Origin: Myxococcus fulvus
Lineage (GTDB): Bacteria > Myxococcota > Myxococcia > Myxococcales > Myxococcaceae
Assembly: GCF_900111765.1 (NCBI RefSeq)
Contig: NZ_FOIB01000003.1
Location: forward strand, 682,001 to 746,000
DNA length: 64,000 nt
Direction: 5' to 3'
The translations under genes and the position numbers were made by a program. The notes beneath the pieces were generated by a model. That model saw only the letters and a list, made by a program, of their open reading frames with translations. It was not told the DNA's origin and did no database searches. Every line of letters starts with the position of its first letter. Positions within the stretch are counted from its first letter, which is position 1. Shown piece by piece: positions 1-10,308 of the stretch.

Positions 1-708
1 GACGAGGGCTGGGCGGCCCTCAAGGCCTGCATCGAGCTGACGCCCTTCACCCAGATTCGAGCGCTGCTCGGCGGCGCGTGGGCGGAGGACCTGAAGGTCC
101 GGCCCGAGGCCGCGAACCTCATCGCGCGCGTGGTGGCGCAGCGTGGAGGCAGCGTGCCCGGCGAGCTGCAGTACCTGCAGGAGCGCAAGATTCCCATCTT
201 CTCCCTCGCCTCCGCGGTGGAGCGCCCGGACACGTACAAGGGCCGCTACGTGCTGTTGCGCGCGCGCGTGGCGGACCAGCGCTCGGAAGGGGAGCGGCCC
301 ACGGTGTGGCTGGTGGAGCACACGCTGGCCTCGGTGGAGTCGGATGCCCCGGTGGGCTACGGGGAGACGTTCGACACCACCACGACGACGAACGGTGACC
401 TGGGCGGGCAGACGCAGCTCACGGGCCCGGGGCGGCTGGGTGGGAGCCTCGCCACCCGCGAGCGCGGCACCGTCTCCACCACGCGCAAGCACTTCGACAA
501 TGTCTCGGATGAGACGGGCCGCGAGGCGCTGGGTCGGCTGTCCGGCGCGGACCCCTTCCTCGAGGCTCGTCGCGAGTACGTGTTCCTCGCGCGCTTCGAT
601 GGGGTGCGGTTGACGTCGGGCGGCAACGACGATGACGCCGAGGCGCCGCGCATCCCGGTGCTGACCATCGTCAGCTACCACGCCCCGCAGGCGCTCGTCG
701 TCTACTGA
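1..708 (+). CDS. Hypothetical protein, 5'-truncated by the window edge
   Basis: The frame is open from the first base to the TGA at 706-708, so at least 235 residues are coded here and the N-terminus lies outside the window. An internal methionine-type start near 130 exists, but the upstream codons have the same G/C-rich third positions, so it is not the real start. The visible part has a helical N-terminal stretch. It is followed by a beta-rich region beginning YKGRYVLLRARVAD, a pattern reminiscent of small OB-like barrels (weak inference), and by a Thr/Asp-rich loop and a C-terminal segment ending in ALVVY. I do not recognise the family and see no catalytic motif. The 241 bases between this gene and the next hold a leftward terminator and nothing else I can support. 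Confidence 0.7.
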   Translation, partial: DEGWAALKACIELTPFTQIRALLGGAWAEDLKVRPEAANLIARVVAQRGGSVPGELQYLQERKIPIFSLASAVERPDTYKGRYVLLRARVADQRSEGERPTVWLVEHTLASVESDAPVGYGETFDTTTTTNGDLGGQTQLTGPGRLGGSLATRERGTVSTTRKHFDNVSDETGREALGRLSGADPFLEARREYVFLARFDGVRLTSGGNDDDAEAPRIPVLTIVSYHAPQALVVY

Positions 709-740
709 GACGTGGCCGTCGCGAGGCCCATGCCCGCAAG

Positions 741-776
741 AAAAAACGAGGCGCCGGGGACTGTCCCGACGCCTCG
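741..776 (-). terminator. Intrinsic terminator for the leftward DUF4382 lipoprotein gene
   Basis: Read on the minus strand, CGAGGCG (776-770) pairs with CGCCTCG (753-747). The stem continues through a CGGG/CCCG inner part with one mismatch and is followed directly by a run of six T (746-741). It lies about 170 bases downstream of the stop of the leftward gene. On the plus strand no T-run follows the hairpin, so it should act mainly leftward. Confidence 0.7.
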
Positions 777-949
777 TCTGGGGAGCTGGCCCCGCGCCAA
801 CCCCACCTGATTCCGAGAGTTCCGCGGGAAAGAACGGTCTCTCATCGAGGAGACCCCGCGCGCTCGGGGCCGGCCACGGACTGCGTGGATTTTTCCTCTC
901 GCCGTGGCGCACGCACATCGCGTGCTGTGCGGCGGGGTGGGGAAGCGGG

Positions 950-1885
950 CTACGGGAGCTGCGCGCTCGTGACGACGAAGGCCTGGGTGCTGTCGCGCCC
1001 GGAGTCGAGCCGCACCGACACGGGCTGCGCCGGCGTGGTGCCCAGGCTCACGCCCACCGGGGCCTCCACCTGCACCTGGAAGGTGCCGGGGATGAGGAAC
1101 CGGAAGGTGGCCTCGAAGGTGCCGTCCGCGTTGGCGTCCGTCAGCGGCAGCGTCTCGCGGCTGCCCTCGGCGTTGATGAGCACCGCGTTGAGGTTCGCGA
1201 GCGTGAGGACCTGGCCCTCGAGTGTCGGCAGGACGACACCGGCGCCGAGCGTCACCTCCACGTCGATGCTCGCGGACGCGGTCAGCTCCGCGGACTTGAT
1301 GACGGGGCTCATCACCCAGCGGCCGGAGTTGCCGGCCTCCTTGCCGAAGCTCTGCGCCACGTCGAAGTCGACCAGGAGGATCTTCTGCTCGCCCTCGATG
1401 GTGAGCTTCTCCGCGAACTTCACCTTCAGGCCGGAGGAGCCGTAGCTGGGCATGTGCAGCCGGCCGGAGACCACGGCGCCCTCGGGCAGGCCCGCGTAGT
1501 CATCCGAGGTGGCGAAGATGGACGTGGTGCCGTCCGCGTTGCGCGCCTCCAGATAGCCGCCGGTGATGACGAAGCGCAGCTGGTCGTAGTCGCCATTGGG
1601 CACCACGGCCTCGGACACGAGCTCCGAGGTGGAGTTGGCCAGCTCCAGCAGGCTCACCGTCACGGGCTCGTCGCGCAGGACGACGCGGCCGCCCTCGGAG
1701 TCTCCGCCCTGCAGGTAGATGCTCGAGATGGTGACCACCGCCGTCTCGATGCCGTCTCCTGGCGCGTCCGTCAGCAGGATGGAGAGCTTTCCATCATCGC
1801 CACCGCCACAGCCAAGCAGTGGCAACAGCAACACCATGGCGAACCTCGAGACGAGGCTCGCGCGAAGCGAGTCGATGAACGACAT
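950..1885 (-). CDS. DUF4382 domain lipoprotein
   Basis: The 311-residue product has a lipoprotein signal: a basic start, a hydrophobic stretch and the lipobox LLGC near residue 26, followed by GGGDDG. Residues about 33-195 match the DUF4382 pattern: LLTDAPGD near the start of the domain, then AVVTISSIYLQ, a central SLLELAN segment and a later LVDFDVAQSF. The C-terminal 110 residues look like a separate beta-sandwich (TLANLNAVLINAEGS, TFEATFRFLIPG), resembling the carboxypeptidase-regulatory-like folds often found behind DUF4382. The molecular function of the family is unknown; an envelope-anchored role is inferred from the lipobox. It sits alone, 158 bases from the stop of the sigma54 activator gene on the same strand, and has its own terminator downstream. 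Confidence 0.88.
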   Translation of the reverse strand: MSFIDSLRASLVSRFAMVLLLPLLGCGGGDDGKLSILLTDAPGDGIETAVVTISSIYLQGGDSEGGRVVLRDEPVTVSLLELANSTSELVSEAVVPNGDYDQLRFVITGGYLEARNADGTTSIFATSDDYAGLPEGAVVSGRLHMPSYGSSGLKVKFAEKLTIEGEQKILLVDFDVAQSFGKEAGNSGRWVMSPVIKSAELTASASIDVEVTLGAGVVLPTLEGQVLTLANLNAVLINAEGSRETLPLTDANADGTFEATFRFLIPGTFQVQVEAPVGVSLGTTPAQPVSVRLDSGRDSTQAFVVTSAQLP

Positions 1886-2043
1886 GAGGGCTTTGCTCCA
1901 GCGAAGGGGCCTCGGGGTGGAGGCCGTTTCGACGGAAATGACTCGCCACCGGACGTATCGGCCACGAGAAAGGACGCGGCCCAGTCCCGAGCCTCACCCC
2001 GCGTGGAGGTGGGCGTGTCCGGTAGCGTGTGTCGCCGTCCGAC

Positions 2044-3441
<1,398 letters not shown>

Positions 3442-3454
3442 ACCACGGGGAAGA

Positions 3455-3477
3455 CCTGGGAAGTTCGGGGTCCCAGG
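3455..3477. promoter_or_regulatory. Inverted repeat in the divergent activator/kinase promoter region
   Basis: CCTGGGA (3455-3461) and TCCCAGG (3471-3477) form a perfect 7-base inverted repeat with a 9-base spacer in the 62-base gap between the leftward activator and the first kinase. The spacer contains the candidate -35 element of the kinase promoter. This suits a dimeric DNA-binding protein acting on both genes, but no binding protein is identified. Confidence 0.45.
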
Positions 3478-3492
3478 AAAGTGGGGTAGGGT
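3464..3492 (+). promoter_or_regulatory. Candidate promoter of the first array kinase
   Basis: TTCGGG (3464-3469) and TAGGGT (3487-3492) are spaced by 17 bases, as for a housekeeping-sigma promoter. TAGGGT ends only 11 bases before the ATG at 3504, and there is no Shine-Dalgarno sequence, which suggests a leaderless or near-leaderless transcript. The same GTAGGGTC...CTTGATATG arrangement recurs in front of the second kinase. Confidence 0.38.
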
Positions 3493-3503
3493 CTGTTCTT
3501 GAT

Positions 3504-5615
3504 ATGGCCTTGCAGCCCGGAGACAGGTTCGGCCGATACGAGTTGGTGTCGTGGCTCGGTCGGGGGGGAATGGCGGAGACGTGGCGCGCCCGTTGGATGG
3601 GCGACGCCGGCGTGACGAAGTCCGTCCTCATCAAGAAGGTGCTGCCAGAGTTCGTGGCGGACGACGCGTTCGTGTCGATGTTCGTCAACGAGGCGCGAAT
3701 CTCGGCGACGTTGTCCCATGGGAACATCGCACAGGTGTTCGACTTCGGACGGGTGGATGGGCAGTACTACCTGGCGATGGAGTTGGTGGACGGGCCGCCG
3801 CTGCACCGCATCATGAAGCGGGCGGTGAAGACGGGCCTGCCGCGGCTGCCCATCCCCATCGCGACGTACATCACGTTGGAGATCTGCCGGGGGCTGCACT
3901 ACGCGCACACGCGGACGGACGACAAGGGCGTGCCGCTGGGCATCGTGCACCGGGACATCTCTCCGGACAACGTGCTGGTCAGCTACGAGGGGCAGGTGAA
4001 GATTGTCGACTTCGGCATCGCGAAGGCGCGGATGGCGCGCAACTTCCAGACGGAGCCGGGGGTGGTGAAGGGAAAGTACCTGTTCTTCTCACCGGAGCAG
4101 GCGCGAGGGCGGGAGGTGGATGCGCGGACGGACGTGTGGGCGACGGGGCTGGTGCTGTACGAGATGCTATGCGGGCAGACGCCGGTGTCGGGCTCGCAGG
4201 CGGCGGTGATGATGAAGATGGCGAACGGGGAGTTCCCGTCGCCCCGGGAGGTGTACCCGGCCCTTCCGGAGGAGCTGGACGACATCGTCATGAAGGCGCT
4301 GTCGGTGGACTTGTCGGCGCGGTACGAGTCGGCGAACGCGTTCGCGGACGCGCTGGCGGGGTTTCTGTACTCGTATTCGCCGCGCTTCTCGGCGATGAAC
4401 CTGGCGTACCTGGCGCGGGTGCTGTTCCGCGGGGACATGGCGCAGGAGGGACGTGAGCTGTCCGTGCCTCCGTCGTTCATCGATGAGCTGACGCTGTGGC
4501 GGCAGCAGGCGGAGCCTGCGGTGGAGGAGCCGCCGGCGCGGGCGTCGAAGCCGGTGGTCTCGCAGGTGATGTCCCAGGTCGAGACGGACTTGAAGTCGCG
4601 GCCTCCGCGGGCGACGCGGAAGTTGCTGCCAGCGGTGAGCGAGGCGCCGCCTCCCGTCGTGGACGATGGGCCCGAGGTGCCGACGCACGCGACCAAGATC
4701 GTCGGGCTGGGATTGAATCGTGGGGTGCTGTTCGCCGCGGCCCTGGGGGTGGGTGTGGTGGGGGCGGGAGGGATCTGGTTCATGGGCAGGGGCGAGGGCG
4801 AGCCCGTGCCGCAGCCCTCGGCGATGCAAGTGAATCCCGCCTACCCGATTCCTGGGCGGATCGACGAAGAGCCGAGTGCCGTCCCCGAGTCGGCCGAGGG
4901 CCTTGCTGAGCTTGCTCGGAAGAAGGCTCAACGCGCTCGCGATAATGGGTCCTATCGGAGCGCTGCGGACTTCGCGGAGCAATGCCTCAAGAACGTGCCG
5001 GATCATCCTCAGTGTTTGCAGATTGCTGGGGTCAGCCTGGCGCGAGATGGTCAGTTCGAGGAGGCCGCGAAGCGGTATCAGCGATTCGTCGACCGTCACC
5101 CCAAGCATGAGTTCGCGAAGACTGCTCAGACCCTGGCGGGGGAGTATGCGAGGAAGAGTGCGGAGGCGAAGTCCGCGCAACCTTCGGGGGGAACGGAGGC
5201 TGCGGCAAACGGGACACCACCCTCGGGAACCGCGCCCCCGCCGCGAGAGGCGCCTCCTGGATACAAGGTCATTTACGACAAGGATTCCCAATCAGCCCAA
5301 GCCACGAGGTCAAGCTCTGCCTCATCCTCACTTACGAACCCCGCTGATAGCCCGGTACGTGAATTGATTCTGCAGGCCCGGGACTTGATTAAAGCTCAGA
5401 AATACACAGAAGCCCTCAATATCGCAGAGCGGTGTGCGAGACTGAGTTCCTATGACGCTGATTGTTATTTGCTCATAGGGATTGCCAACGCACGACTCAA
5501 TCGGACTGATGAGGGAGCCCGACATTACAGGCGTTTCCTCGAGCTTGCCCCGCACGGCCATCCGAGTCGCCAAGGCGTCACGGATTTGCTCAAGGCCTAC
5601 GACTCGAATCGATGA
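3504..5615 (+). CDS. Array kinase 1: transmembrane Ser/Thr protein kinase with TPR-like tail
   Basis: The 703-residue protein starts with a Hanks-type kinase domain (about 12-280): glycine loop LGRGGMAE, ATP-binding lysine K44, alphaC glutamate E63, catalytic loop HRDISPDN (149-156), DFG (169-171), and SPE replacing APE. Ser stands where the catalytic-loop Lys of most Ser/Thr kinases is found, in all five array members. A juxtamembrane linker leads to one membrane segment (about 407-428). Outside it lie two TPR-like units, each with a C-x9-C pair (C494/C504 and C644/C654). The frame is open further upstream to 3366, but ATG 3504 is chosen because the paralogue at 5876 starts identically (MALQPGDRFGRYEL). 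Its kinase domain is nearly identical to that of kinase 2; the tails differ. The substrate is unknown. Confidence 0.93.
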   Translation: MALQPGDRFGRYELVSWLGRGGMAETWRARWMGDAGVTKSVLIKKVLPEFVADDAFVSMFVNEARISATLSHGNIAQVFDFGRVDGQYYLAMELVDGPPLHRIMKRAVKTGLPRLPIPIATYITLEICRGLHYAHTRTDDKGVPLGIVHRDISPDNVLVSYEGQVKIVDFGIAKARMARNFQTEPGVVKGKYLFFSPEQARGREVDARTDVWATGLVLYEMLCGQTPVSGSQAAVMMKMANGEFPSPREVYPALPEELDDIVMKALSVDLSARYESANAFADALAGFLYSYSPRFSAMNLAYLARVLFRGDMAQEGRELSVPPSFIDELTLWRQQAEPAVEEPPARASKPVVSQVMSQVETDLKSRPPRATRKLLPAVSEAPPPVVDDGPEVPTHATKIVGLGLNRGVLFAAALGVGVVGAGGIWFMGRGEGEPVPQPSAMQVNPAYPIPGRIDEEPSAVPESAEGLAELARKKAQRARDNGSYRSAADFAEQCLKNVPDHPQCLQIAGVSLARDGQFEEAAKRYQRFVDRHPKHEFAKTAQTLAGEYARKSAEAKSAQPSGGTEAAANGTPPSGTAPPPREAPPGYKVIYDKDSQSAQATRSSSASSSLTNPADSPVRELILQARDLIKAQKYTEALNIAERCARLSSYDADCYLLIGIANARLNRTDEGARHYRRFLELAPHGHPSRQGVTDLLKAYDSNR

Positions 5616-5619
5616 CCTA

Positions 5620-5806
5620 CGCTTCGGTCGGTATGGGCTCCAGTTCCGCGTGTCGCGGGATTGCGGAGTCATTGCGCGCGAGGCTCATTGGCACTGTCGT
5701 CGCCAAACCATTCCGCATCAAGAGAGTGCTGCCCGAGTTCGCCAACCTCGTGGCCCCTCATGCTTTCTGCTTGGGGGTCACCCTTGCGCGCATGATCGAG
5801 AGGCCC
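5620..5806 (+). pseudogene. Frameshifted relic of a sixth array kinase (N-terminal part only)
   Basis: Directly after kinase 1, frame 1 reads RFGRYGLQF (5620-5646), matching the FGRYELQF start of kinase 4. After a frameshift at about 5647-5656, frame 2 reads RGIAESLRARLIG and then KPFRIKRVLPEFAN, matching RGGMAETWRARLVG and KPVLIKKVLPEFAN of the intact kinases. The match fades through HAFCLGVTLARMI (intact: DAFISMFISEARIS) and stops before the promoter of kinase 2. Only about 60 residues of kinase homology remain, with no catalytic loop, so it cannot code for a kinase. It records an extra copy that was truncated and is decaying. Confidence 0.75.
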
Positions 5807-5835
5807 CCGCCTCCAAGTGAGCAAAACCCGACAGG

Positions 5836-5864
5836 TTAGCTATCCCGGAGGGCTGTGGTAGGGT
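5836..5864 (+). promoter_or_regulatory. Candidate promoter of the second array kinase
   Basis: TTAGCT (5836-5841) and TAGGGT (5859-5864) are 17 bases apart, and TAGGGT again ends 11 bases before the ATG. The -10 and start-codon context duplicates that of kinase 1, while the -35 element differs and the flanking inverted repeat is absent. Confidence 0.28.
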
Positions 5865-5875
5865 CGGCGCTTGAT

Positions 5876-7822
5876 ATGGCCTTGCAGCCCGGAGACAGGT
5901 TCGGCCGATACGAGCTGATGTCGTGGCTCGGTCGGGGGGGAATGGCGGAGACGTGGCGCGCCCGGTGGATGGGCGACGCTGGCGTGACGAAGTCCGTCCT
6001 CATCAAGAAGGTGCTGCCGGAGTTCGTGGCGGACGACGCGTTCGTGTCGATGTTCGTCAACGAGGCGCGAATCTCGGCCACGTTGTCCCATGGGAACATC
6101 GCGCAGGTCTTCGACTTCGGACGGGTGGACGAGCAGTACTACCTGGCAATGGAGCTGGTGGACGGAGCGCCGCTGCACCGCATCATGAAGCGGGCGGCGC
6201 AGACGGGCCTGCCGCGACTGCCCGTCCCCATCGCGACGTACATCGCCTTGGAGATGTGCCGGGGGCTGCACTACGCGCACACACGGACGGACGACAAGGG
6301 CGTGCCGCTGGGCATCGTGCACAGGGACATCTCCCCGGACAACGTGCTGGTCAGCTACGAGGGGCAGGTGAAGATTGTCGACTTCGGCATCGCGAAGGCG
6401 CGGATGGCGCGCAACTTCCAGACGGAGCCGGGGGTGGTGAAGGGGAAGTACCTGTTCTTCTCACCAGAGCAGGCGCGGGGGCGTGAGGTGGATGCGCGGA
6501 CGGACGTGTGGGCGACGGGACTGGTGCTGTACGAGATGCTGTGCGGGCAGACGCCGGTGTCGGGCTCGCAGGCGGCGGTGATGATGAAGATGGCGAACGG
6601 GGAGTTCCCGTCGCCCCGGGAGGTGTACCCGGGCCTGCCGGAGGAGTTGGACGACATCGTCATGAAGGCGCTGTCGGTGGACTTGTCGGCGCGGTACGAG
6701 TCGGCGAACGCGTTCGCGGATGCACTGGCGGGGTTCCTGTACTCGTATTCACCGCGCTTCTCGACGATGAACCTGGCGTATCTGGCGCGGGTGCTGTTCC
6801 GCGGGGACATGGCGCAGGAGGGGCGTGAGTTGTCCGTGCCTCCGTCGTTCATCGACGATCTGACACTGTGGCGAGAGCAGGCGGAGCGTCCGACGCAGGT
6901 TCCGCCAGCCCGTGGGTTGGCGCTCGCGGCGATCGAGGTGTCGCCTCCGGTCGTGGACAAGCAGCCCGTGGCGCCGACCGGGCACCGCGCAAGCAGCACG
7001 AGTCGGGGGATGCTGGTGGGGGCCGCGGTGGTCGTGGGCGCTATATTGGGAGGCATCTACTGGTCATCAGGAGAGCCGCTGTCCCAGTCCTCCGAAGCCC
7101 AGGTGAATTCCTCGTACCCGATTCCAGGGCAGATGGGAGACACCCTCCCTGGGGCCGAGGAGGCCCTGAGGACGGCTCAACGCGCACTCGATAGCGGCGA
7201 CTTCCGGAGCGCCGTGGACTTCGCGGAGCAATGCCTCGGAATTGTACCGGACCATTCCCAGTGTCTGCTGATCTCCGGGGCCAGCCTTGCTCGCGATGGG
7301 CGGTTCACGGAGGCCGTGCATCAATATCAGCGGTTCGTTCACCGCCACCCCCGTCATGGTTTCGTACCGACTGTTCGGACCCTGATCGAGGAGTACACTC
7401 GGAGGGGTGCCGAGGAGCAGTCCGTGCAACCGGCAGGAGGAGATGCGGCTACGCCCCCGGGCAGTGCACCATCACCCAGTGAGGCGCCTCCTGGATTCAA
7501 GGTCATCTACGACAAAGAGACCCCGGCACTGGTGAAATCCGCTGAGAGCCCGGTGGTTCGCGACGTGATTCGGGAGGCTCGGGGCCTGATGGGCGCAAGA
7601 AAATACAGGGATGCGATTGGGGTCGCGGAGTGGTGTGCGAAGCTCGAGCCGAGCAATGCCGAGTGTCGTCTGGTGCTGGGAGACATTTATGTGCAACTCA
7701 AGCTCTCCGAGTTCGCGGCGCATAATTACAGGCGCTTTCTCGAACTCGCACCGAACAACGAGGCGCGTCGCCCACGCGTGACGAAGTGGCTCAAGCGGTA
7801 CGACAGCAATCGCAAGCCATGA
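5876..7822 (+). CDS. Array kinase 2: transmembrane Ser/Thr protein kinase with TPR-like tail
   Basis: The 648-residue protein has a kinase domain nearly identical to that of kinase 1 in protein and DNA (same MALQPGDRFGRYEL start, K44, HRDISPDN, DFG, SPE). Similarity falls off sharply after LTLWREQAE near residue 340, where a shorter linker follows. A membrane segment lies at about 378-397. The outside tail re-aligns with that of kinase 1 from the YPIPG motif and carries two TPR-like units with C453/C463 and C587/C597. This pattern fits recent duplication followed by gene conversion of the kinase half. ATG 5876 is preferred over an upstream in-frame start at 5855 because the leader before the ATG is shared with kinase 1. 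It ends 34 bases before kinase 3, so co-transcription is possible. Confidence 0.93.
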   Translation: MALQPGDRFGRYELMSWLGRGGMAETWRARWMGDAGVTKSVLIKKVLPEFVADDAFVSMFVNEARISATLSHGNIAQVFDFGRVDEQYYLAMELVDGAPLHRIMKRAAQTGLPRLPVPIATYIALEMCRGLHYAHTRTDDKGVPLGIVHRDISPDNVLVSYEGQVKIVDFGIAKARMARNFQTEPGVVKGKYLFFSPEQARGREVDARTDVWATGLVLYEMLCGQTPVSGSQAAVMMKMANGEFPSPREVYPGLPEELDDIVMKALSVDLSARYESANAFADALAGFLYSYSPRFSTMNLAYLARVLFRGDMAQEGRELSVPPSFIDDLTLWREQAERPTQVPPARGLALAAIEVSPPVVDKQPVAPTGHRASSTSRGMLVGAAVVVGAILGGIYWSSGEPLSQSSEAQVNSSYPIPGQMGDTLPGAEEALRTAQRALDSGDFRSAVDFAEQCLGIVPDHSQCLLISGASLARDGRFTEAVHQYQRFVHRHPRHGFVPTVRTLIEEYTRRGAEEQSVQPAGGDAATPPGSAPSPSEAPPGFKVIYDKETPALVKSAESPVVRDVIREARGLMGARKYRDAIGVAEWCAKLEPSNAECRLVLGDIYVQLKLSEFAAHNYRRFLELAPNNEARRPRVTKWLKRYDSNRKP

Positions 7823-7856
7823 TCTGACCCCAATCGTCTCGACGCCCCCCACGCCC

Positions 7857-10256
7857 ATGTCCACCGAACGAAACCAGCGCTTCGGCCGATACGAGCTCCA
7901 GTCCCTCCTGGGACGAGGCGGGATGGCGGAGACGTGGCGCGCGAGGCTCGTCGGTGCCGCGGGCGTCACCAAGCCGGTCCTCATCAAAATGGTCCTGCCC
8001 GAGTTCGCCAACCACTCGGACTTTATCTCCCGGTTCGTCAGTGAAGCGCGAATCTCCTCCACGCTCTCCCACGGCAACATCGCCCAGGTCTTCGAGTTCG
8101 GACGCGTCGAGGGCCAGTACTTCCTCGCCATGGAGCTGGTCGACGGCCAGCCCCTCCACCGCGTCCTGAAGCGCGCCGCCAAGCTCGGCCTGCCGCGACT
8201 GCCTCCTCCGCTCGCCGCATACATCGCCCTGGAGATGTGCCGGGGCCTGCACTACGCGCACACGCGCACCGACGAGAAGGGCGCGGCCCTGGGCATCGTC
8301 CACCGCGACATCTCTCCGGACAACGTCCTCATCAGCTACGAGGGCCAGGTCAAGATCGTCGACTTCGGCATCGCCAAGGCCCGCATGGCCCGCGACTTCG
8401 AGACCCAGCCCGGCGTCGTGCGCGGCAAGTACCTCTACTTCTCCCCCGAGCAGGCCAAGGGCCTGGAGGTCGATGCCCAGAGTGACGTCTGGTCCACCGG
8501 CCTCGTGCTCTACGAAATGCTCTGCGGGCAACCTCCCGTCACCGGCACCCAGGCCGCGGTGATGCTGCGGCTGGCCTACGGCGAGTTCCCTCCACCTCGA
8601 CAGCTTCGCCCCAGCCTCCCCGCCGAACTGGACGCACTCATCATGTCCGCCCTCTCGGTGGACCTGTCCGCCCGCTTCCGCTCCGCGCATGCCTTCGCCG
8701 AGGGACTGGCCGAGTTCCTCTATTCCCAGCCACGCTCGTTCTCGTCCCAGGACCTGGCGCACGGACTCCGGCTGCTCTTCCGCGAGGACCTCCAGAAGGA
8801 GGGACGCACCCTGAACGTCCCCGGCTCCTTCGAGGAGGAGTTCGCGTCCTGGCGCACCTCCGAGGCCCGCTCCAGGCCGCCCTCGAAGCCGCACCCCCGG
8901 GAGACCCTGGAGCTCCCCGCCGCTCCGCCCCCTGGCACCTTGCCCCTGGCCCGGAGCACCGAGCTGGACCGCACCGTGCTCGATGCCTCGCGGCTCTCCG
9001 GCGAGCCGCCCACCCAGTTGCTCGGTGCGATCGGGCTCCTGTCGCGCCTGTGGCTCTCCAGGAAATGGAGGGTGGCCGGACTCACGTCCCTCGGGGTGCT
9101 CGGCACGGTGCTCACTGGTGTCCTGATCGCCCGCGCCCTCCCTTCGGACACGACGAGCACTCCGACGGCGGGCAGTGACTCTCGGTCCGTCACTGGCGAG
9201 CTGCGTCCTCCCGCCGTCATCGCGTATCCCGTGAGCGAGCTGACGCTCGAGGCGGACCGCGATGTCATCATCGTGCCTCCGAAGTTCCGGGCCTTCGTGG
9301 ACCTCGACCCCGCGCGGACCTACGCGCTCGGCGACGCGAGCGGCCCCACCCAGGGGGAGCCCGAGGTCCTCGCGCCCGGCGACGAGGGACCGACACGGGT
9401 CTTCTACCTGCTATCCGGTGACGCGGACCCACTCCCCGCGGCACTCCGTCTCGGACAGGTGCCGCTGTCCCCGATGCGCTTCTCGGGGGCTCGCTCGGTC
9501 GCGCTGTTCCGGCTGGGGCCACCCAGTCCCCGCTCCACACCCTGGCGCAACATCCGACTCGCCGGCCGGACCCGCGAGGAGTTCCAGGCGATGACCTTCG
9601 ACCCGGACGCCGAAGGACTCCTCTTGAAGCGGGCGCTCACGCTCACCGGGTTGGATCCGGCGGTGACGTACTCGCTGAAGCTGGAGTCGACCGACCGAGA
9701 CGCGCTCCTTCACGGGCCCAAGGCCGGACCCGCGCGCACCGTCATCTGCGCGCAGTGGGTGCCCGCCCCGGAGTCCGCGCCGCGCAATGCCCCCAGGTCC
9801 GAGAGGGAAGGGGCCTTGCTCCAGTTCCTCCTCACCTTCGGCACCGAACAGCGCGTCCGCGGCGTGCTCGGGTTGCGGTGCGGCTTCATCGACGACAGCG
9901 TGGACGACAACTCCGGCGCGCTGCGGGTTCGCATCGAGGCGCAGGAGCCCTCCAGCCGCCCACCTCCGAAGAAGGCACGAAGCGCGGATGTGGAGGCGCT
10001 GGTCCAGCAGATGCGGCATCGGCTGCAGGCCGGTGACTCCGGGGGCGTGATCTCCGTGGGGGAGAAGTGTCTGTCCTTGGCCCCCCAGCACGCGGAATGT
10101 CTGCTCATGTCCGGGACCGCGTCGACGCTGGCGGGGCGCCCGGACGAGGCGGCGCGCCTCTACCGACGGTTCCTGGAGCTGCACCCCCGACATGCACAGA
10201 CGGAGGTCGTGAAGGGCTTGTTGTCAGATCTGGAAGGAGTGGATCCACCGCGGTGA
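7857..10256 (+). CDS. Array kinase 3: transmembrane Ser/Thr kinase with extracellular beta domain and TPR-like unit
   Basis: The 799-residue protein carries the array kinase domain (FGRYELQSLLGRGGMAE, lysine in VLIK, HRDISPDN, DFG, SPE), a linker and a membrane segment at about 406-426. Its outside part differs from kinases 1 and 2. A domain at about 460-700, shared with kinases 4 and 5, contains the marks VFYLLSGD, FDPDAEGLLLKRALTLTGLD and GLRCGFIDD...DDNSG, with conserved cysteines C631 and C675. A single TPR-like unit with C738/C748 follows. I do not recognise the beta domain; a ligand-sensing role is inferred from topology only. The gene starts at ATG 7857, 34 bases after kinase 2. Confidence 0.93.
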   Translation: MSTERNQRFGRYELQSLLGRGGMAETWRARLVGAAGVTKPVLIKMVLPEFANHSDFISRFVSEARISSTLSHGNIAQVFEFGRVEGQYFLAMELVDGQPLHRVLKRAAKLGLPRLPPPLAAYIALEMCRGLHYAHTRTDEKGAALGIVHRDISPDNVLISYEGQVKIVDFGIAKARMARDFETQPGVVRGKYLYFSPEQAKGLEVDAQSDVWSTGLVLYEMLCGQPPVTGTQAAVMLRLAYGEFPPPRQLRPSLPAELDALIMSALSVDLSARFRSAHAFAEGLAEFLYSQPRSFSSQDLAHGLRLLFREDLQKEGRTLNVPGSFEEEFASWRTSEARSRPPSKPHPRETLELPAAPPPGTLPLARSTELDRTVLDASRLSGEPPTQLLGAIGLLSRLWLSRKWRVAGLTSLGVLGTVLTGVLIARALPSDTTSTPTAGSDSRSVTGELRPPAVIAYPVSELTLEADRDVIIVPPKFRAFVDLDPARTYALGDASGPTQGEPEVLAPGDEGPTRVFYLLSGDADPLPAALRLGQVPLSPMRFSGARSVALFRLGPPSPRSTPWRNIRLAGRTREEFQAMTFDPDAEGLLLKRALTLTGLDPAVTYSLKLESTDRDALLHGPKAGPARTVICAQWVPAPESAPRNAPRSEREGALLQFLLTFGTEQRVRGVLGLRCGFIDDSVDDNSGALRVRIEAQEPSSRPPPKKARSADVEALVQQMRHRLQAGDSGGVISVGEKCLSLAPQHAECLLMSGTASTLAGRPDEAARLYRRFLELHPRHAQTEVVKGLLSDLEGVDPPR

Positions 10257-10308
10257 GCGTTCGTTCGTGACCTGTCGTATCTTCCGCGCAAGGCCCGGGG
10301 GGGCACTC

